Notes under the pieces: model-generated | What the model saw: only the letters and a program-made list of their open reading frames with translations | What the model was told of the DNA's origin: nothing | Database searches by the model: none | Program-made: the position numbers and the translations under genes | Shown here: in pieces, positions 52,438-62,165 of the stretch | Position numbering within the stretch: the stretch's first letter is position 1 | Layout of the letters: the number at the start of each line of letters is the position of its first letter | Assembly (NCBI GenBank): GCA_030005635.1 | Contig: JARUHP010000015.1 | Coordinates: 1 to 64,000, forward strand | From: Deltaproteobacteria bacterium IMCC39146 | Lineage (GTDB): Bacteria; Desulfobacterota; Desulfuromonadia; Desulfuromonadales; BM103 | Length of the DNA: 64,000 bases | Direction of reading: 5' to 3'

Positions 52438-53124
52438 ATGCACGTCCAACTTTTGTCCCATACGCCTATCCCAGAACAGATTGTTGCGGCCGCTGCGCGG
52501 CTTTGCTACTCTGAGTCTTCCATCGAGCAACTGCTTGGTCAGAAACCAGCGCAGATTGCCAAGATGCTGCAGAAGATTCTTGAACTCGGCCACTTCTCGG
52601 TCCTTGAGCACGCATCTTTCACCTTCGGTATAGAAGGTATCAGCCGCTCCTGCTCTCATCAGCTTGTGCGTCATCGTATCGCCTCATTTTCACAACAGAG
52701 TCAGCGTTACGTCTCTCATGAACAGCAGTTCGATGCGATCGTCCCCGATAGTATTCGCGAGCATCCAGCTTTGCTGCAACGGTTTGAGAAGTACATGCAG
52801 GTGACTCACGAGCTCTACAGCGACCTGATGGCCGCAGGCGTCCCCGCTGAGGATGCCCGTTTCGTCCTGCCCAATGCGGCATCTACCAAATTGGTGATGA
52901 CCATGAATGCCCGCGAGCTGCATCATTTCTTCGCGCTGCGTTGCTGTCGTAGGGCCCAGTGGGAGATTCAATCACTGGCTAAAGCAATGTTACAGCTGGC
53001 ACGAGAGGCTTCATCTCTGCTCTTTGCTGAGGCCGGACCCGGATGTCTAAAGCGACCTTGTCCTGAAGGTGCTATGACCTGCGGTGAAATTAAAGCCGTT
53101 CGTGAAGAGTATTGGCAGTTGTAA
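52438..53124 (+). CDS. thyX: ThyX, flavin-dependent thymidylate synthase
   Basis: The protein has 228 residues from the ATG at 52438 (GAAGG upstream); an open frame extends back through the rpmE terminator but has no similarity. ThyX makes dTMP from dUMP with FAD and methylene-tetrahydrofolate. The signature RHRxxSxxxxSxRY is present as 'RHRIASFSQQSQRY' (about residues 78-91). 'GHFSVLEHASFTFGIEGISR' and 'NARELHHFFALRCCRRAQWE' are typical. The use of ThyX rather than ThyA is common in anaerobes. Confidence 0.96.
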   Translation: MHVQLLSHTPIPEQIVAAAARLCYSESSIEQLLGQKPAQIAKMLQKILELGHFSVLEHASFTFGIEGISRSCSHQLVRHRIASFSQQSQRYVSHEQQFDAIVPDSIREHPALLQRFEKYMQVTHELYSDLMAAGVPAEDARFVLPNAASTKLVMTMNARELHHFFALRCCRRAQWEIQSLAKAMLQLAREASSLLFAEAGPGCLKRPCPEGAMTCGEIKAVREEYWQL

Positions 53125-53159
53125 TTCAACCCTGAACCTGTGACTTTTGGTTAATATCT

Positions 53160-53323
53160 AGCAGCCTGCCGGACTTACAATGAACTGGCTGCAAATTTGT
53201 CTCTTTGGCCCATATTTCAGCTCCTATTCGACCAATAGCTACGGCTATTACTATCAAAGGAGCCAAAATCTGTTCTCAAACGGCCAAATTTTCGCTTCAG
53301 CCCTGATAGTCCGAAAGGCTGCT
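53160..53323. repeat. 164-bp element with terminal inverted repeats, copy 1
   Basis: The left end AGCAGCCTGCCGGACT and the right end AGTCCGAAAGGCTGCT are inverted repeats with two mismatches. The interior (TTTCAGCTCC, TCGACCAATAGCTACGGCTA, CAAACGGCCAAATTTTCGCT) is shared with the copy at 57381-57544, with the same total length. It has the form of a MITE or of a structured RNA element. The short open frame inside it is not a gene. Confidence 0.88.
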
Positions 53324-53355
53324 AGGTTCACCATCAAAAACGATGACAGATCCCC

Positions 53356-54423
53356 ATGCTGAATAAACTTGAAGAAGTCGCTGACCGTTTCCGCGAGGTT
53401 GAGGGGTTGCTCTCCGACCATACGGTGATGAATGATCAGAACCGTTACCGCTCCCTGACCAAGGAACACTCCGAGCTGATTGATGTTGTTAAAGGCTACG
53501 AGCGTTGCTGTCGTATCAGAGAGGAAATTGCCGGTAGCCAAGAGCTCCTTAAAGATCCGGATGCCGAGGTTCGCGAAATGGCGAACGCCGAAGTTTCAGA
53601 ACTTGAAACCGAGCTGACCGAGCTTGAGGAACAGCTAAAGCTCATGCTTCTGCCCAAGGATCCGAACGATCAGAGAAATATTATTCTTGAAGTGCGCGCC
53701 GGTACCGGCGGTGATGAAGCGGCCCTGTTTGCCGGTGACCTTTTTCGCATGTACTGCCGGTATGCTGACCGTCAGGGTTGGAAGGTGGAGCTGCTCAATA
53801 CGGCCGAATCTGAAGCAGGCGGCTACAAGGAAGTGATCGCTCTGGTCAGCGGTAAAGAGGTCTTCTCACGCTTCAAGTACGAGAGTGGCACACACCGGGT
53901 GCAGCGGGTCCCGGAAACCGAGGCCCAGGGGCGGATTCATACTTCTGCCTGCACCGTCGCAGTAATGCCGGAAGCAGATGATGTTGAAGTCGATATTGAT
54001 CCCTCCGATTTGCGCATTGACCTCTACCGGGCCTCCGGAGCTGGCGGGCAGCACGTCAACAAGACCGAATCGGCAGTGCGGATAACCCATGTTCCGACCG
54101 GGGTTGTGGTCGCCTGCCAGGATGAAAAGTCCCAGCACAAAAACAAAGCCAAGGCGATGAAGGTTCTGAAGTCGCGAATTCTTGATGCCATGCAGGCTGA
54201 GCAGCATGCGAAGATGGCCGCCGATCGCAAGAGCCAGGTTGGCAGCGGCGATCGCTCCGAACGTATCCGCACCTATAACTTTCCTCAGGGACGCTGTACG
54301 GATCACCGCGTTAACCTGACGCTTTACAAGCTTGAAGCGATCATGCAGGGAGATCTGGATGAGATTGTTGACACCTTGACGACCCATGCCCAAGCCGAAT
54401 TGATGGCGGGTCCGGACAGCTGA
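53356..54423 (+). CDS. prfA: Peptide chain release factor 1
   Basis: The protein has 355 residues. It reads UAA and UAG and triggers peptide release. The GGQ motif is in '[20 protein letters not shown]' (near 230); the PXT-type anticodon segment is '[20 protein letters not shown]', whose 'PET' matches the RF1 tripeptide PxT. It is followed after 17 bases by prmC, its own methyltransferase, the conserved order. Its own SD is weak. Confidence 0.97.
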   Translation: MLNKLEEVADRFREVEGLLSDHTVMNDQNRYRSLTKEHSELIDVVKGYERCCRIREEIAGSQELLKDPDAEVREMANAEVSELETELTELEEQLKLMLLPKDPNDQRNIILEVRAGTGGDEAALFAGDLFRMYCRYADRQGWKVELLNTAESEAGGYKEVIALVSGKEVFSRFKYESGTHRVQRVPETEAQGRIHTSACTVAVMPEADDVEVDIDPSDLRIDLYRASGAGGQHVNKTESAVRITHVPTGVVVACQDEKSQHKNKAKAMKVLKSRILDAMQAEQHAKMAADRKSQVGSGDRSERIRTYNFPQGRCTDHRVNLTLYKLEAIMQGDLDEIVDTLTTHAQAELMAGPDS

Positions 54424-54440
54424 TTGCGCAGGGAGTTCGC

Positions 54441-55292
54441 TTGACTGAGCGTTGGACGGTTCTCAAAATTCTGCAATGGACGGCAGACTATTTTACTGGC
54501 AAGGAGATCGCTTCCGCACGTCTGGAAGCCGAGCTGTTGCTGGCAGCGACCCTTGGCCTGGACCGGGTCGGTCTCTATGTCAATTTTGAAAGTCCACTGG
54601 ATTCGTCTGAGTTGACAGCTTTTCGCGAACGGGTACAGAGGCGCGCCAAAGGCGAACCGGTTCAGTATATTCTTGGCGAAACAGAATTCTGGTCTTTGCC
54701 TTTCACGGTCACTCCGGCAGTTCTGGTGCCGCGTGCGGATACCGAAGTTCTGGTTGAGGAAGCTTTATCTCGGATCGAAGGGTCTGTTCATCTTCTCGAT
54801 GTCGGTACGGGCAGCGGTGCTATCGCGGTCGCTCTGGCCCACGAAAAGCCAGAAGTCCAAGTCACGGCTCTCGATTGCAGTGAAGCGGCTCTGCACGTGG
54901 CCCGCGCCAACGCCGAGCGCAACGGGGTGGCAGAGCGCGTGAGCTGTCTTGCCGGCGATCTGGCTGATCTGCCACCGGGCCCCTTTGCAATGGTCGTGAG
55001 TAATCCACCCTATATTCCGACTGCGGATTGTGAGCAGTTGATGCAGGAGGTTCGTGACCACGAGCCTCGTCTGGCTCTCGATGGTGGCGAAGATGGTTTA
55101 ACCGCTTATCGTCAGCTTGCGTCCCAAGCCGGTAAAATACTCCTTCCGGGGGGTTGGTTGCTGGTTGAGGTCGGTATCGGCCAGGCCGAAGACGTTGTCG
55201 CCCTGTTCAAGGCGGCCGGTCTTGCCGAGATCAAAGGTCGTGATGATTACGCCGGTATCTCCCGGGTTGTCGCAGGACGTAAAAAGCTTTAA
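54441..55292 (+). CDS. prmC: PrmC, release-factor glutamine methyltransferase
   Basis: The protein has 283 residues from a TTG with GGGAG about 7 bases upstream; no ATG is better placed. It methylates the Gln of the GGQ motif of release factors. The SAM-binding motif is 'LLDVGTGSGAIAVALA' (near 115-130), and the catalytic NPPY is in 'VVSNPPYIP'. The N-terminal helical domain (1-80) recognises the release factor. The pairing with prfA supports the call. Confidence 0.96.
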   Translation: MTERWTVLKILQWTADYFTGKEIASARLEAELLLAATLGLDRVGLYVNFESPLDSSELTAFRERVQRRAKGEPVQYILGETEFWSLPFTVTPAVLVPRADTEVLVEEALSRIEGSVHLLDVGTGSGAIAVALAHEKPEVQVTALDCSEAALHVARANAERNGVAERVSCLAGDLADLPPGPFAMVVSNPPYIPTADCEQLMQEVRDHEPRLALDGGEDGLTAYRQLASQAGKILLPGGWLLVEVGIGQAEDVVALFKAAGLAEIKGRDDYAGISRVVAGRKKL

Positions 55293-55367
55293 CTTTTCGG
55301 CTGCTGAACACTTTTCTTCGTGCCCTCTGCGCACCCTGTGGTAAATAGATTAAAGAGGTAAGAAATT

Positions 55368-56627
55368 TTGGATAAGTTGATCATACATGGCGGCAAACGA
55401 CTGTCCGGCGAGGTTGCTGTGAGTGGGGCCAAGAACGCTGCCTTGCCGCTTCTTTTTGCCACATTGCTCTCTCCCGGACCGCACCGGTTGGCGAATCTCC
55501 CACGTTTGCGTGATATCACCACTGCCGAGCGCTTGCTGGCAGGGCTCGGCGCCGAGGTGGACAGCAGTAACGGCACCTTGAAAATTGCGACCGAGCAGAT
55601 CAACAGCATGGAAGCACCTTATGAACTGGTACGTACCATGCGTGCGTCAGTTCTGGTCCTTGGCCCGCTACTGGCCCGCTACGGTAAGGCCCGGGTCAGC
55701 TTGCCCGGCGGTTGCGCCATTGGCGCGCGGCCGATCAATCTGCATCTCAAGGGCCTTGAAGCCATGGGCGCAGAGATTCATCTTGAAAACGGTTACGTCG
55801 AGGCTAGCGCTGCCCGCCTGGAAGGGGCTCGCATCCACTTTGATGTGCCGACCGTCGGTGGTACTGAAAACCTGATGATGGCGGCGACTCTTGCCCGTGG
55901 CACCACGATTCTTGAGAACGCAGCACGTGAGCCGGAAATTATTGATCTCGCCAAGGCCTTGCAGGGTATGGGGGCCTCTATCGAGGGTGCCGGCACCGAC
56001 ACTATAATGATCGAGGGCGTTGACGATCTCTCGCCGATGGATTACCAGGTGATGCCCGATCGCATCGAGGCCGGAACCTTTCTGGTGGCTGCAGCCATGA
56101 CCGGTGGCCGGGTTGGCGTTAAAGGCGCCTGTGCCGAACATATGGAGGCGCTGCTCAGCAAGCTTGAAGAGGCTGGCGCAACGGTGGCCGCGTCGCCGGA
56201 AACCCTCTGGGTTGAAGGGCCGCAGGAGATCCAGTCAGTCAACATCAAGACCCAGCCGCATCCGGGTTTTCCGACCGATATGCAAGCTCAATTTATGGCG
56301 ATGATGACACTCGGTAACGGCACCAGCATGATTACCGAAGCGGTTTTCGAAAATCGATTTATGCACGTCAGCGAACTGCAGCGGATGGGTGCAGACATCT
56401 CTATCGAAGGCCATACCGCTGCCGTCAAAGGTGTCTCGGCTTTACACGGTGCGCCGGTGATGGCGACCGACCTGCGCGCCAGCGCCTGTCTGGTTCTCGC
56501 CGGCTTGGCTGCGGACAAGACCACCGAGATCAGCCGCATCTATCATCTGGACCGCGGTTATGAAAACCTGGAAGAGAAGTTCCGCAGTCTGGGCGCGGAT
56601 ATTGAGCGCGTTCCGGAACAAAAATAA
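55368..56627 (+). CDS. murA: MurA, UDP-GlcNAc enolpyruvyl transferase
   Basis: The protein has 419 residues from a TTG with AGAGGT upstream. It makes the first committed step of peptidoglycan synthesis. The active-site Cys is in '[17 protein letters not shown]' (near 115), so the fosfomycin-sensitive Cys rather than Asp. '[15 protein letters not shown]' holds the catalytic Lys-Asn. '[15 protein letters not shown]' and '[16 protein letters not shown]' are typical. It precedes the histidine operon, a common order in this group. Confidence 0.97.
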   Translation: MDKLIIHGGKRLSGEVAVSGAKNAALPLLFATLLSPGPHRLANLPRLRDITTAERLLAGLGAEVDSSNGTLKIATEQINSMEAPYELVRTMRASVLVLGPLLARYGKARVSLPGGCAIGARPINLHLKGLEAMGAEIHLENGYVEASAARLEGARIHFDVPTVGGTENLMMAATLARGTTILENAAREPEIIDLAKALQGMGASIEGAGTDTIMIEGVDDLSPMDYQVMPDRIEAGTFLVAAAMTGGRVGVKGACAEHMEALLSKLEEAGATVAASPETLWVEGPQEIQSVNIKTQPHPGFPTDMQAQFMAMMTLGNGTSMITEAVFENRFMHVSELQRMGADISIEGHTAAVKGVSALHGAPVMATDLRASACLVLAGLAADKTTEISRIYHLDRGYENLEEKFRSLGADIERVPEQK

Positions 56628-56712
56628 AGTGACTTTGATGACGAACACTAGGTACACTACCGAGTTGTCGAATCTTCTGTTGTTTGCTGCCCGTTACTAA
56701 CTGGATTAAAAT

Positions 56713-57375
56713 ATGAATGACTATTTGACCTTTGCCCTACCCAAAGGGCGCATCATGCAGGACTCCATGGAGTTGTTTGCCAAAATTGGTATTACCTGCC
56801 CGGAAATGGATGATCCTGGCCGCAAGCTGGTTTTTGAAAATCGTGACGACAAATTGCGTTTCATGGCTGTGCGTTCTCAGGATGTTCCGACCTATGTCGA
56901 GCAGGGCTGCGCCGATATTGGCGTGGTCGGCAAAGACACTCTGCTGGAGCAGGAGAAAGATCTCTATGAGCCGCTCGACCTTCAGTTCGGTTATTGTCGC
57001 CTGGTTGTTGCCGAACCGAAGGAATTGCTTCAGGATGATGATCCCGCGGGCTGGTCAAATATCCGGGTGGCCAGCAAGTACCCCAACATGACAGAGAAAT
57101 ATTTCGCCGCAAAAGGTGTTCAGGTTGAGGTCATCAAGTTGTATGGTTCGATTGAGCTGGCTCCCCTGGTCGGTTTGACCGAGCGTATTGTTGACCTGGT
57201 GTCAACCGGCGGTACCATGCGCGAGAATGGCCTGGTTGAGGTGGAAACGATTGCCGAGGTCACCAGCCGTCTGGTTGTGAATCGTGCCAGTCTCAAAACC
57301 AAGCATCGTCGGATTTCCAAGTTGATCGAAGACCTGGAAAAAGTCATCGAAGATGGCCCACGGATTTCCGGCTGA
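56713..57375 (+). CDS. hisG: ATP phosphoribosyltransferase, short form (HisG-S)
   Basis: The protein has 220 residues. It catalyses the first step of histidine synthesis (ATP + PRPP). It has 'FALPKGRIMQDSMELF', 'ADIGVVGKDTL', and the PRPP loop 'DLVSTGGTMRENGL'. It lacks the C-terminal ACT-like regulatory domain (about 70-80 residues) of the long form, so it should need HisZ, which is not in the window. A 164-bp inverted-repeat element separates it from hisD. Confidence 0.96.
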   Translation: MNDYLTFALPKGRIMQDSMELFAKIGITCPEMDDPGRKLVFENRDDKLRFMAVRSQDVPTYVEQGCADIGVVGKDTLLEQEKDLYEPLDLQFGYCRLVVAEPKELLQDDDPAGWSNIRVASKYPNMTEKYFAAKGVQVEVIKLYGSIELAPLVGLTERIVDLVSTGGTMRENGLVEVETIAEVTSRLVVNRASLKTKHRRISKLIEDLEKVIEDGPRISG

Positions 57376-57380
57376 TCTAT

Positions 57381-57544
57381 AGTAGCCTGTCGGACTAACC
57401 GTGAGCTGGCTGCAAATCCGTCCGTTTGTCCCATATTTCAGCTCCTTTTCGACCAATAGCTACGGCTATTAATCTCAAATGAGCTAAAGTCTGACCTCAA
57501 ACGGCCAAATTTTCGCTTCAGCCCAGATAGTCCGACAGGCTACT
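57381..57544. repeat. 164-bp element with terminal inverted repeats, copy 2, inside the his operon
   Basis: The ends AGTAGCCTGTCGGACTA (57381-57397) and TAGTCCGACAGGCTACT (57528-57544) are perfect 17-bp inverted repeats. The interior matches copy 1 (53160-53323) without gaps by eye, at roughly four fifths identity. It begins 6 bases after the hisG stop and ends 20 bases before the hisD ATG. The inner AATAGC/GCTATT palindrome adds to a long fold. Confidence 0.93.
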
Positions 57545-57564
57545 GGTCGCCCAAGGAGATAACC

Positions 57565-58860
57565 ATGATTCGGTTTCTGCGTTTTTCAGATGCCGGCTTT
57601 GCTGAAAACTTTCGCGTGATCAGTGAGCGTGGCGAGACCACACCGCCCGGAGTTCTTGAAACGGTTCAGGAGATCCTCAATGATGTCCGTAAACGTGGCG
57701 ACGCAGCGCTTTGTGAATATACAGAGCGCTTTGATCGTCTCAAGCTGAGCGCTGCAACTCTCGAAGTCTCTGCTGATGAGATAGTGCAGGCTCTTGCCGC
57801 CGTCGATAGCGAAACACTGGCGACCTTGCAGCTGGCTGCGGATCGGATTGCAACTTTCCACGCCAAACAAAAAGAAGAGACCTGGCTCTCCGACGACGAA
57901 CCTGATATCCGTTTGGGCCAGATGGTCACCCCGCTTGATCGTGTCGGAATTTACGTGCCGGGCGGTAAGGCCGCCTACCCTTCGTCTGTGCTGATGAATG
58001 CGGTGCCGGCCAAGGTGGCAGGCGTTGGCGAAGTCATTATGGTCGTACCGATGCCTGATGGTGTGGTCAATCCCTACGTGCTCGCTGCCGCCCATATTGC
58101 AGGCGTCGACAGGATTTTCAAGCTGGGCGGTGCCCAGGCTGTGGCGGCCCTTGCCTACGGTACGGAGACGGTGCCGAAGGTCGACAAGATTACCGGGCCC
58201 GGTAATATCTTTGTGGCCACGGCTAAACGTCTGGTCTTCGGTACGGTCGACATCGACATGATCGCCGGACCGAGTGAAATTCTGGTCATCAACGACGGCA
58301 GTGGCAACCCGGCGCATATTGCCGCGGACCTGCTTTCGCAAGCCGAGCATGATGAACTGGCGGCCTCATTGCTGATTACGACCGACGAAGCTTTTGGTCA
58401 GCAGGTTGCCAAGGAACTGGAAGCCCAGTTGCAGGAGCTGTCGCGTGCCGCAATCGCTCGTCAGTCGATCGATAATTTCGGTGCGATTATTCTCGCCCGT
58501 GATCTGGATGAAGCAGCTGCCTTCAGCAACAAGATTGCTCCGGAGCACCTTGAACTTGCGGTTGATGAGCCCTTTGCACTGCTACCGAAGATAAGGCATG
58601 CCGGTGCGGTCTTCCTCGGTCACAACACCCCGGAAGCGGCCGGTGACTATCTGGCTGGACCGAACCACACCCTGCCGACCGGCGGCACGGCACGTTTTTT
58701 CTCGCCGCTGGGCACCGAAGACTTTGTCAAAAAATCGAGCTTGATTTCTTTCAGCGCGGAAGGCTTGAACCGGTTGGGTGCAGATATTATTAAAATTGCC
58801 GAGCTGGAAGGTCTGGAAGCTCATGCTAAATCAGTATCGATTCGGCTTAATAAAAGCTGA
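57565..58860 (+). CDS. hisD: Histidinol dehydrogenase
   Basis: The protein has 431 residues. It oxidises L-histidinol to histidine in two NAD-dependent steps using zinc. Typical segments are '[21 protein letters not shown]', '[20 protein letters not shown]', '[20 protein letters not shown]', and '[12 protein letters not shown]'. Zinc ligands are Gln and His in 'LLSQAEHDE', with a later Asp and His in '[16 protein letters not shown]'. AAGGAG is 6 bases upstream of the ATG, just outside the repeat element. Confidence 0.97.
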   Translation: MIRFLRFSDAGFAENFRVISERGETTPPGVLETVQEILNDVRKRGDAALCEYTERFDRLKLSAATLEVSADEIVQALAAVDSETLATLQLAADRIATFHAKQKEETWLSDDEPDIRLGQMVTPLDRVGIYVPGGKAAYPSSVLMNAVPAKVAGVGEVIMVVPMPDGVVNPYVLAAAHIAGVDRIFKLGGAQAVAALAYGTETVPKVDKITGPGNIFVATAKRLVFGTVDIDMIAGPSEILVINDGSGNPAHIAADLLSQAEHDELAASLLITTDEAFGQQVAKELEAQLQELSRAAIARQSIDNFGAIILARDLDEAAAFSNKIAPEHLELAVDEPFALLPKIRHAGAVFLGHNTPEAAGDYLAGPNHTLPTGGTARFFSPLGTEDFVKKSSLISFSAEGLNRLGADIIKIAELEGLEAHAKSVSIRLNKS

Positions 58861-58894
58861 ACATGAATCGCTGTGCTAACTTGACGGTCTGTTG

Positions 58895-58963
58895 ACCACG
58901 AAGGCCACGAAGATAAGATTAATGGTAGTAGATTTTCTTCGCGTTCTTCGTGCCCTTCGTGGT
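58895..58963. repeat. Dispersed palindromic repeat (ACCACGAAGG type)
   Basis: ACCACGAAGGCCACGAAG (58895-58912) and CTTCGTGCCCTTCGTGGT (58946-58963) are inverted repeats with one mismatch, around a 33-base AT-rich loop. It lies between hisD and hisB on the same transcript. Confidence 0.85.
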
Positions 58964-59031
58964 GAAAATCACCAGGGCTGTTGTAGCAGCTGCCACACCA
59001 TGAAGTTTTTAATTCTCTGATGGAGGAACTT

Positions 59032-59622
59032 ATGGCAAGGACCGCTACGATTGATCGTAGTACCAAAGAGACCAGCATCAAATTAACCCTCGAGTTGGAT
59101 GGTCGCGGTGAGCACCAGATTGAATCTGGAGTGCCTTTCTTCGATCATATGCTGACCCAAATCGCTCGCCACGGTTTTTTCGATCTGCAACTCGATGCCA
59201 AGGGCGACCTGGAAATAGATGCCCACCATACGGTAGAGGATGTCGGTATCTGTCTCGGTGAAGCTTTCAAAAAGGCGCTCGGTGACAAAACCGGGATTCG
59301 CCGCTATGGTCGTGGCACCATGCCGATGCATGAAGCGCTGGCAGCGGTTATCCTTGATTTCTCTGGGCGTCCCTTCCTGGTTTTCAATGTGCCTCTGCCG
59401 AAAGCCCAGGTCGGCAACTTCGAACTCGAACTGGTCGAAGAGTTTTTCACCGCCTTCTGTAACCACTCCGGTGCCAATCTTCACGTGAACCTGGCCTATG
59501 GCGACAATCTGCATCATATCGTCGAGGCGGTTTTTAAGGCCTTTGCGCGGGCTCTTGATGATGCCACTCAGTTTGACTCCCGGATTGAAGGAGTTCTTTC
59601 CTCAAAGGGCTCTCTTGAGTAG
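59032..59622 (+). CDS. hisB: Imidazoleglycerol-phosphate dehydratase
   Basis: The protein has 196 residues. The ATG at 59032 is chosen because GGAGGAACT lies right before it; an ATG 12 bases upstream would place the SD inside the gene. It is monofunctional, without the histidinol-phosphatase domain of E. coli HisB. The manganese-binding HisB motifs are '[16 protein letters not shown]', '[14 protein letters not shown]', 'RPFLVFNV', and '[20 protein letters not shown]'. Confidence 0.97.
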   Translation: MARTATIDRSTKETSIKLTLELDGRGEHQIESGVPFFDHMLTQIARHGFFDLQLDAKGDLEIDAHHTVEDVGICLGEAFKKALGDKTGIRRYGRGTMPMHEALAAVILDFSGRPFLVFNVPLPKAQVGNFELELVEEFFTAFCNHSGANLHVNLAYGDNLHHIVEAVFKAFARALDDATQFDSRIEGVLSSKGSLE

Positions 59623-59650
59623 AGATGGCAAGTACGATTAGGAACAAAAA

Positions 59651-60274
59651 ATGATCACGATCATCGATTATGAAATGGGTAACCTGCGCAGCGTCGAAAA
59701 AGCTTTTGAAAAGCTTGGCTGTGCAGCCAGGGTCAGCAGTGACCCTGCCGACCTTGCGAATACGGACAAAATCGTTCTCCCGGGTGTTGGTGCCTTCCGT
59801 GACTGCATCAACAACCTGCGTGCCGGTGGTTTCGTCGAGCCGTTGCTGCAGCATGTAGCGGCTGGCAAGCCGTTGCTCGGTATCTGTGTCGGTATGCAGA
59901 TGCTTTTTGATGAGAGCGAAGAGTTCGGCTGTCATCAGGGCTTGGGGCTGATTCCCGGCAAAGTAGTCCGCTTCCCGGCAGGAATGAAAGAGGGTGGTGA
60001 GCGACTCAAGGTTCCACATATGGGCTGGAACACTATCCAGATCAAGCAGGACGCCCCGATTTTCAAGAATACTGCCGAAGGTAGCTACGTCTATTTCGTA
60101 CATTCCTACTACTGCTCTGCCGACAATCAGGATAATGTGGCGGCGAGTTGTCGGTACGGAGAGATAGAATTTTGTGCTGCAATCTGGCGTGACAACCTCA
60201 TGGCCACCCAATTCCATCCAGAGAAGAGCCAGGACATCGGTCTGAACATATTTAAGAATTTTGGAGAGCTGTAA
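59651..60274 (+). CDS. hisH: Imidazole glycerol phosphate synthase, glutaminase subunit
   Basis: The protein has 207 residues, a class I glutamine amidotransferase. The catalytic Cys is in 'GKPLLGICVGMQMLFDESEE' (about 75-94); the His-Glu pair is in 'ATQFHPEKSQDIG'. 'IIDYEMGNLRSVEKAFEKLG' is the usual start. It supplies ammonia to HisF. It is 28 bases after hisB and directly abuts hisA. Confidence 0.97.
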   Translation: MITIIDYEMGNLRSVEKAFEKLGCAARVSSDPADLANTDKIVLPGVGAFRDCINNLRAGGFVEPLLQHVAAGKPLLGICVGMQMLFDESEEFGCHQGLGLIPGKVVRFPAGMKEGGERLKVPHMGWNTIQIKQDAPIFKNTAEGSYVYFVHSYYCSADNQDNVAASCRYGEIEFCAAIWRDNLMATQFHPEKSQDIGLNIFKNFGEL

Positions 60275-61003
60275 ATGATCATCCTCCCGGCAATTGATCT
60301 CAAGGAAGGCTGCTGTGTCCGTCTGGAACAGGGCCTGATGGATAAAGATACCGTATACAACGATAACCCTGGCGAGCAGGCGCGCATCTGGCAGGACCAA
60401 GGTGGCGAATTCCTGCACATCGTCGATCTGGACGGGGCATTCGCCGGTGTGCCGAAGAACAAACAGGCGATCAAGGCTATCGTCAAGGCTATCGATATCC
60501 CTTCGGAGCTGGGTGGTGGCATCCGTGACATGCAGACCATTGAAGCCTACCTGGAGTTGGGTATCGACCGGGTGATCCTCGGCACAGTTGCCAAAGAGAA
60601 TCCGGCGCTGGTCGAAGAAGCCTGCAAGAAGTTCCCGGGCCAGATCGTGGTCGGCATTGACGCCAAGGACGGCCTGGTAGCGGTGCGTGGCTGGGCTGAT
60701 GTCACTGAGAAAAAGGCGACCGAGATGGCCAAGGAGATGGAAGGCTTCGGTGTCGAGGCGATCATCTATACTGATATTGCCCGCGACGGCATGATGCAGG
60801 GGCCCAACATCGAGGCGACCAAGGCACTGGCCGAGTCAATTAATATCCAGGTGATTGCTTCCGGTGGTCTCTCGACGCTTGATGATATCCGCCGGCTGAT
60901 AGCGATTGAATCTTCCGGGGTGACCGGAGTGATTACCGGCAAGGCGATTTATTCCGGAGCCATCGATTTGCGCGAAGCGGTGGCCTTGACCAAGGGCAAT
61001 TAA
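60275..61003 (+). CDS. hisA: ProFAR isomerase HisA
   Basis: The protein has 242 residues, a TIM barrel that opens the ribose of ProFAR. The catalytic Asp pair is at the start ('[19 protein letters not shown]') and in '[16 protein letters not shown]'. '[20 protein letters not shown]' and '[16 protein letters not shown]' bind the phosphates. The ATG follows the hisH stop with no gap, so the two are coupled. Confidence 0.97.
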   Translation: MIILPAIDLKEGCCVRLEQGLMDKDTVYNDNPGEQARIWQDQGGEFLHIVDLDGAFAGVPKNKQAIKAIVKAIDIPSELGGGIRDMQTIEAYLELGIDRVILGTVAKENPALVEEACKKFPGQIVVGIDAKDGLVAVRGWADVTEKKATEMAKEMEGFGVEAIIYTDIARDGMMQGPNIEATKALAESINIQVIASGGLSTLDDIRRLIAIESSGVTGVITGKAIYSGAIDLREAVALTKGN

Positions 61004-61088
61004 CATCGGGAACAGGGAACAGGGATAAGGCCAATACACTTCCTTGAACCTTTAACCCCGAACCTTTAGCCTGCCTTATAGGATTTCT

Positions 61089-61856
61089 ATGCTAGCAAAA
61101 CGAATCATACCCTGCCTCGATGTTAAAGACGGCCGGGTTGTCAAAGGGGTCAATTTTGTCGGCCTGCGTGACGCCGGTGACCCGGTTGAAGCGGCCGAGG
61201 CTTACTGTGAGCAGGGCGCAGACGAGCTGACCTTTCTCGACATCACCGCCTCGAGCGACAAGCGCAATATCATTCTCGACGTGGTTCGCGAGACCGCCGA
61301 GAGGGTGTTTATGCCGCTGACCGTAGGTGGCGGGGTGCGCGAAGTCTCAGACATCCGCAATCTGCTTAATGCTGGTGCCGATAAGGTTTCGATTAACACG
61401 GCTGCCGTGAACCGTCCGGAGTTTGTTCGTGAAGCGGCTGAGCGTTTTGGATCGCAGTGCATCGTGGTAGCGATCGATGCCCGGCGAGTGCCTGAGAGCG
61501 ACCCGCTGGCATGGGAAGTCTACACTCATGGCGGCCGTAACCCGACCGGAATTGACGTACTGGAATGGGCGGAACGGATGGCGGACTATGGCGCCGGAGA
61601 AATTCTTCTCACGTCCATGGATTGTGATGGCACCAAGGACGGGTATGACATCCCCTTGACCCGCGCGGTCAGTGATCGTGTCGAAATCCCGGTGATCGCT
61701 TCAGGTGGCGTCGGTAATCTTGAGCATATTCGTGAAGGGTTGGTTGAGGGCGCAGCCAGTGCGGCTCTTGCGGCAAGCATTTTCCATTTTCGAGAGTATA
61801 CGATCGGTGAATGTAAGGAATACCTCAAGAAAAATGATGTGCCCGTGAGACTTTAA
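61089..61856 (+). CDS. hisF: Imidazole glycerol phosphate synthase, cyclase subunit
   Basis: The protein has 255 residues, a TIM barrel partner of HisH. The catalytic Asp residues are in '[19 protein letters not shown]' (Asp11) and '[20 protein letters not shown]' (Asp130). The phosphate loops are '[17 protein letters not shown]' and '[17 protein letters not shown]'. AGGA precedes the ATG. It is separated from hisA by 85 bases. Confidence 0.97.
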   Translation: MLAKRIIPCLDVKDGRVVKGVNFVGLRDAGDPVEAAEAYCEQGADELTFLDITASSDKRNIILDVVRETAERVFMPLTVGGGVREVSDIRNLLNAGADKVSINTAAVNRPEFVREAAERFGSQCIVVAIDARRVPESDPLAWEVYTHGGRNPTGIDVLEWAERMADYGAGEILLTSMDCDGTKDGYDIPLTRAVSDRVEIPVIASGGVGNLEHIREGLVEGAASAALAASIFHFREYTIGECKEYLKKNDVPVRL

Positions 61857-61867
61857 GATTATTAATT

Positions 61868-62150
61868 AACCACGAAGAGCACGAAAGCTGCGAAGAATAA
61901 ACAAAAAAATACGGGTCTATAACCCAAACTAAGGGAATACAATCTTTACACCAAAACTAGGTAAGAGCTGAAATCAAAAGTCCAACGCAGAAGCCAAGAA
62001 AAGCCAAGAAAGACGCAAGGGACGATTTTCTCGCTTTTTGAAGTGGTTTTCTTGCGGGCTTCCTCTACCCCCTTTCCTTGGGTTGTAAGTCGGAAAAGAT
62101 ATGTTTTTAAAAGCTTTACTCTGTGGGCTTCGTGTCCTTCGCGGTGAACA
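61868..62150. repeat. Composite repeat region: copy 2 of the 49-kb repeat inside an AACCACGAAG palindrome
   Basis: AACCACGAAGAGCACGAAAG (from 61868) is mirrored by CTTCGTGTCCTTCGCGGT (62128-62147), the arms of one palindromic repeat. Between them, 62011-62090 is a minus-strand copy of the repeat at 49077-49188: read on the minus strand it gives ACTTACAACCCAAGGAAAGG, GGGGTAGAGGAAGCCCGCAA and AAACCACTTCAAAAAGCG. AAGCCAAGAAAAGCCAAGAA at 61992-62011 is a short tandem repeat at its edge. The 309-bp gap before hisE contains no gene. Confidence 0.75.
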
Positions 62151-62165
62151 AAAAGGGTTCAAATT

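Noticed and set aside
53180-53362. Small plus-strand frame of 60 codons between thyX and prfA
   Set aside because: It lies almost wholly in the 164-bp inverted-repeat element; the other copy of the element does not keep the frame.
57586-58350. Minus-strand frame of 254 codons within hisD
   Set aside because: Antisense shadow of hisD, which has all conserved motifs.
59534-60418. Minus-strand frame of 294 codons across hisH and hisA
   Set aside because: It is fully antisense to two intact his genes, lacks an RBS and has no recognisable domain.
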